Below, piece after piece: positions 5,382 through 7,140 of a DNA stretch of 7,140 bases. Location: positions 1-7,140 of the forward strand of contig JAPWVB010000062.1 in the NCBI GenBank assembly GCA_028275205.1, given 5' to 3'. The position numbers were made by a program, and so were the translations under genes. The notes under the pieces were generated by a model that saw only the letters and a program-made list of their open reading frames with translations, ran no database searches and was not told the DNA's origin. Position 1 is the stretch's first letter, and each line of letters starts with the position of its first letter. Origin of the DNA: Candidatus Acetothermia bacterium. GTDB taxonomy: Bacteria; Bipolaricaulota; Bipolaricaulia; RBG-16-55-9; DRXL01.

Positions 5382-5915
5382 GTGCAAAAACTTCCGCCGC
5401 GCGCGCTGCGTAAGGGGACGCCGACCCCGGAAGAGATCGCAGCCATCCCGCGCCAGCCCATCAGCTTTGTCTTAGACAACGTGCAAGACACGTTTAACGT
5501 CGGGGCGCTCTTCCGCGTCGCTGATGCCGTCGCTGCAGAAAAGATCTACCTCTGCGGGCAGACGCCCACGCCTCCCAATCCGCGCATCCACAAAGCGGCC
5601 GTGGGCACTGAGCAGTGGGTGCCCTGGGAGTATCACCCGAATATCGTCTCGTTGATCCGAGAGCTCAAAGCTCAAGGGAAGACGATCATCGCTGTGGAGC
5701 AGCACCCCAACAGCGTCTCGTACGCAAAGCTGAGCGCTCGGTTTCCGGCGGCGCTGGTGGTGGGCCATGAGACGCACGGCATCTCCCAAGAAGTCTTGGC
5801 TCTTGCGGACGTGATCGTCGAGCTCCCCATGTTGGGGGTGACGCGCTCGCTCACGGTCGCGGCGGCAGCGGCTGTGATCGCGTATAAATTGCTCGAAGAT
5901 TTTTATCGTCCTTGA
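5382..5915 (+). CDS. TrmH/SpoU-family RNA methyltransferase
   Basis: From GTG 5382 this is a 177-residue single-domain SPOUT enzyme, expected to transfer a methyl group from S-adenosylmethionine to a ribose 2'-hydroxyl in tRNA or rRNA. Motif 1 is LDNVQDTFNVGALFRVAD (31-48), with Asn39, Gly41 and the likely catalytic Arg45. Motif 2 is LVVGHETHGIS (125-135) with Glu130. Motif 3 is LPMLGVTRSLTVAAAAAV (148-165), where the usual SLNV reads SLTV: the conserved Asn is Thr158. The PPNPRIHKAAVGTEQWVPWEY region (64-84) marks a known bacterial subgroup of small TrmH-like proteins. The exact target nucleotide cannot be told. An upstream ATG at 5334 would add 16 residues. The gene follows the nucleotidyltransferase by 47 bases, probably in the same transcript, and its 3' end overlaps the convergent gene by 13 nt. 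Confidence 0.9.
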   Translation: MQKLPPRALRKGTPTPEEIAAIPRQPISFVLDNVQDTFNVGALFRVADAVAAEKIYLCGQTPTPPNPRIHKAAVGTEQWVPWEYHPNIVSLIRELKAQGKTIIAVEQHPNSVSYAKLSARFPAALVVGHETHGISQEVLALADVIVELPMLGVTRSLTVAAAAAVIAYKLLEDFYRP

Positions 5916-6697
5916 AACTTCGGAGATCTCTTTTCGATGAACGCCTGCAGACCCTCTCGCACATCGTGCGTCTGCACCGCTAACGCTTGTGCGTGAGCTT
6001 CGTAGTGCATCACGTCGTGGAGCGTCATCTGCAGTCCGCGGTTCATGCCAAGTTTCATCAAGCCCAGTGCGACCGTCGGGCCTTGAGCAAGACGCTTGGC
6101 CCACTCTCTCGCTTGGGGAAGCAGCTCGCTTCTTGGGACACACTTATTGGCCAGCCCAAGCTCGACTGCCTGCGGGCCGTAGATCTTCTCGGCAAAGAAC
6201 GCGAGCTCCTTCGCCTTGTGCAGCCCAACAATCCGCGGGAGCAAGAAGAGCCCGCCCGCATCTACGACTAGGCCGCGCTGCGCGAAGATCTCGCAAAAGT
6301 ACGCGTCTTCAGCGATCAGCACCAGATCGCACGCGAGGGCTAACTGACATCCTCCTCCAACAGCAGCTCCATTGACCGCAGCGATCCAGGGCTTCTCCAT
6401 CTCGAAGATTTTTAAGATTATGGGGTTGAAAGACTCGACGAGCGCGCGCCGGACGTGCACAGGGTTGCTGGGATCGAACCCCTCACCCATGTTGACGAGA
6501 TCAGCGCCGGCGCAGAAAGCGCGTCCAGCCCCGCTGAGTAACACGGTGCGCACGCTGGCATCGGCGCGCACGGCTTCTATCGCGTGGAGCAGCTCGTGTG
6601 CCATCGGGAGATTGACCGCGTTCAGCACGTCGGGACGATTGAGGGTGATCGTGGCCACGCCCTCGGCGACCTCGTAGAGAATCGTCTGATAGCTCAT
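5903..6697 (-). CDS. enoyl-CoA hydratase/isomerase family protein, PaaG-like
   Basis: This 264-residue crotonase-fold protein has normal family length. The oxyanion-hole segments are AFCAGADL (60-67) and NGAAVGGGCQLALACD (109-124). The two catalytic glutamates of classical hydratases (rat Glu144 and Glu164) are replaced, Gln118 and Phe138 by my alignment. Instead GLVVDAGGLFLLPRIVG (142-158) carries Asp146, matching the aspartate of PaaG-type isomerases (GLVPD-x-GG). Double-bond isomerisation in fatty-acid or phenylacetate-type degradation is thus more likely than simple hydration. Start ATG 6697-6695 has AAAGGAGG six bases upstream. The frame stays open upstream to 6751, but that stretch belongs to a short-chain dehydrogenase remnant. 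The gene ends at TAA inside the 3' end of the convergent methyltransferase gene. Confidence 0.93.
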   Translation of the reverse strand: MSYQTILYEVAEGVATITLNRPDVLNAVNLPMAHELLHAIEAVRADASVRTVLLSGAGRAFCAGADLVNMGEGFDPSNPVHVRRALVESFNPIILKIFEMEKPWIAAVNGAAVGGGCQLALACDLVLIAEDAYFCEIFAQRGLVVDAGGLFLLPRIVGLHKAKELAFFAEKIYGPQAVELGLANKCVPRSELLPQAREWAKRLAQGPTVALGLMKLGMNRGLQMTLHDVMHYEAHAQALAVQTHDVREGLQAFIEKRSPKFQGR

Positions 6698-6703
6698 GAT
6701 CTG

Positions 6704-6711
6704 CCTCCTTT
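6704..6711 (-). promoter_or_regulatory. ribosome binding site deciding the hydratase/isomerase start
   Basis: AAAGGAGG on the minus strand lies six bases before ATG 6697-6695 (MSYQT), the normal N-terminus for this family. This rules against the in-frame ATG at 6742-6740, which would add 15 residues unlike the family. Confidence 0.8.
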
Positions 6712-6718
6712 GAGGGGA

Positions 6719-6814
6719 CCTAACTCCCAGCTCCTTCGCCATCGCTTTCCCTCATCCCGTCCCACCTCCGGTGATGATCGCGACTTTGTCTTTGAGCGTC
6801 TCTTTGGGCAACAT
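6719..6814 (-). pseudogene. short-chain dehydrogenase/reductase N-terminal remnant with in-frame stop
   Basis: From ATG 6814-6812, with AGGAGG four bases upstream, the minus strand reads MLPKETLKDKVAIITGGGTG, then TGA (6754-6752), then GKAMAKELGV in the same frame. Together this is the first beta-strand and cofactor motif TGxxxGxG of a short-chain dehydrogenase, with the stop replacing the variable residue before the last glycine. The MLP...LKDKVAIITGGGTG start is typical of 2,4-dienoyl-CoA-reductase-like members, which fits the beta-oxidation neighbours. The remaining 220 or so residues are absent: the frame runs straight into the hydratase/isomerase gene. The simplest reading is a gene lost by an internal deletion plus a nonsense change, leaving its promoter and ribosome site to serve the next gene. 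A 20-codon leader peptide is an alternative reading of what is now translated. Confidence 0.75.
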
Positions 6815-6825
6815 CGGGCCTCCTG

Positions 6826-6854
6826 TTGCGTTTGCGCAGAGATTGCTTCATAAT
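6826..6854 (+). promoter_or_regulatory. promoter of the secreted WD40-type gene
   Basis: TTGCGT (6826-6831), 17-nt spacer, CATAAT (6849-6854, five of six to TATAAT). The predicted transcript would begin about 35 bases before ATG 6898. Its -10 box shares bases with that of the opposite-strand promoter. Confidence 0.5.
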
Positions 6855-6878
6855 AACGAGCGCCAGAGGCACAAGCAA
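6850..6878 (-). promoter_or_regulatory. promoter reading into the SDR remnant and hydratase/isomerase gene
   Basis: Minus strand TTGCTT (6878-6873), 17-nt spacer, TATTAT (6855-6850, five of six to TATAAT). It would give a leader of roughly 145 bases before the hydratase/isomerase start, containing the 20-codon SDR remnant reading frame. Confidence 0.5.
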
Positions 6879-6897
6879 CGTGAAGGAGGCGATCACG

Positions 6898-7140
6898 ATG
6901 CGGCGATTGTGGGCTGTCTTGGGAGTGTGCGCGGTGGTGGGGAGTCTGGGGAGTGCACAGCAGGGCGTCCCGGAGTGGCTCCAGAATGCCGTATGGCTGC
7001 GGACGTATCTCAGCGGGCAGAGTCTGGCTTATGAGCCGAATGCGAAACTGTTAGCGTCACCGGCGGGGTTTGGGCAGATCTTTCTCTATCGTGCTGATGA
7101 CGGCACGTTCGTGCGAGCTCTCAGAGGCCATACCGACATG
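6898..7140 (+). CDS. secreted WD40-type beta-propeller protein, 3' end missing
   Basis: ATG 6898 is preceded by GAAGGAGG at a spacing of 8. The 81 visible residues begin with a Sec signal peptide: MRR, a hydrophobic core (about 4-18) and a probable cleavage site after GSA near residue 20. From about residue 46 the sequence AYEPNAKLLASP, then IFLYRADDGTFVRALRGHTDM, follows the WD40 pattern (in the family typically FSPDGKLLAS, then IxLWDxxTGxxxRxLxGHT), so a first propeller blade ends at GHTDM and more blades should follow past the window. It is likely exported or periplasmic; its role cannot be told. The gene is divergent from the hydratase/isomerase gene and has its own promoter. Confidence 0.72.
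   Translation, partial: MRRLWAVLGVCAVVGSLGSAQQGVPEWLQNAVWLRTYLSGQSLAYEPNAKLLASPAGFGQIFLYRADDGTFVRALRGHTDM

Noticed and set aside
6470..6482. GGGGTTCGATCCC on the minus strand, resembling a tRNA T-arm
   Set aside because: It is inside the hydratase/isomerase coding region (EGFDPS) and no acceptor, D or anticodon arms flank it.
6698..6742. Hydratase/isomerase starting at ATG 6742-6740 with 15 extra residues
   Set aside because: Those residues include the SDR remnant (MAKELGV), and a strong ribosome site stands before ATG 6697.

Overview
This window looks like ordinary chromosome from a moderately GC-rich bacterium, probably an uncultured or thermophilic lineage. Bacterial origin is suggested by near-uniform Shine-Dalgarno sequences (AAGGAGG type) a few bases before almost every start, by sigma70-like promoter hexamers, and by a lipoprotein signal peptide. 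An adenosine-specific kinase family protein, common in archaea and thermophilic bacteria, and a free-standing methionyl-tRNA synthetase C-terminal domain hint at a deep-branching or thermophilic host. I cannot name the phylum.

Layout. Bases 1-402 (+) hold the 3' part of an adenosine-specific kinase family gene. It converges on a minus-strand gene cluster read from 3052 down to 491: an AhpD-like carboxymuconolactone decarboxylase family protein, a MetRS-C-type tRNA-binding protein (4-nt overlap), a lipoprotein cyclophilin with a proline-rich stalk, and a short-chain type acyl-CoA dehydrogenase. The gap between the convergent genes (400-493) is one long imperfect palindrome whose outer 10-bp arms begin exactly at the two stop codons. 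From a divergent promoter region at about 3053-3142, a plus-strand cluster runs to 5915: an AidB-like acyl-CoA dehydrogenase, a kanamycin-nucleotidyltransferase-like protein (4-nt overlap), and a TrmH/SpoU-family RNA methyltransferase. It meets, tail to tail with a 13-nt overlap, a minus-strand enoyl-CoA hydratase/isomerase family gene (5903-6697).

Upstream of that gene, 6719-6814 (-) is the remnant of a short-chain dehydrogenase/reductase. Only the N-terminal Rossmann motif survives, with a TGA inside the glycine motif and the frame otherwise open into the hydratase gene. Two divergent promoters with overlapping -10 boxes lie at 6826-6878. The plus-direction one precedes the start of a secreted WD40-type beta-propeller gene that runs off the window end.

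Function. Two acyl-CoA dehydrogenases, an enoyl-CoA hydratase/isomerase and a dienoyl-CoA-reductase-like SDR remnant suggest acyl-CoA (fatty or aromatic acid) degradation. The other genes concern translation or RNA (tRNA-binding protein, RNA methyltransferase), protein folding and redox defence. The most unusual items are the intact-looking aminoglycoside-nucleotidyltransferase homologue translationally coupled to an AidB-like flavoprotein, the SDR remnant, and the stop-to-stop palindrome. I saw no CRISPR array, tRNA, rRNA or insertion sequence.
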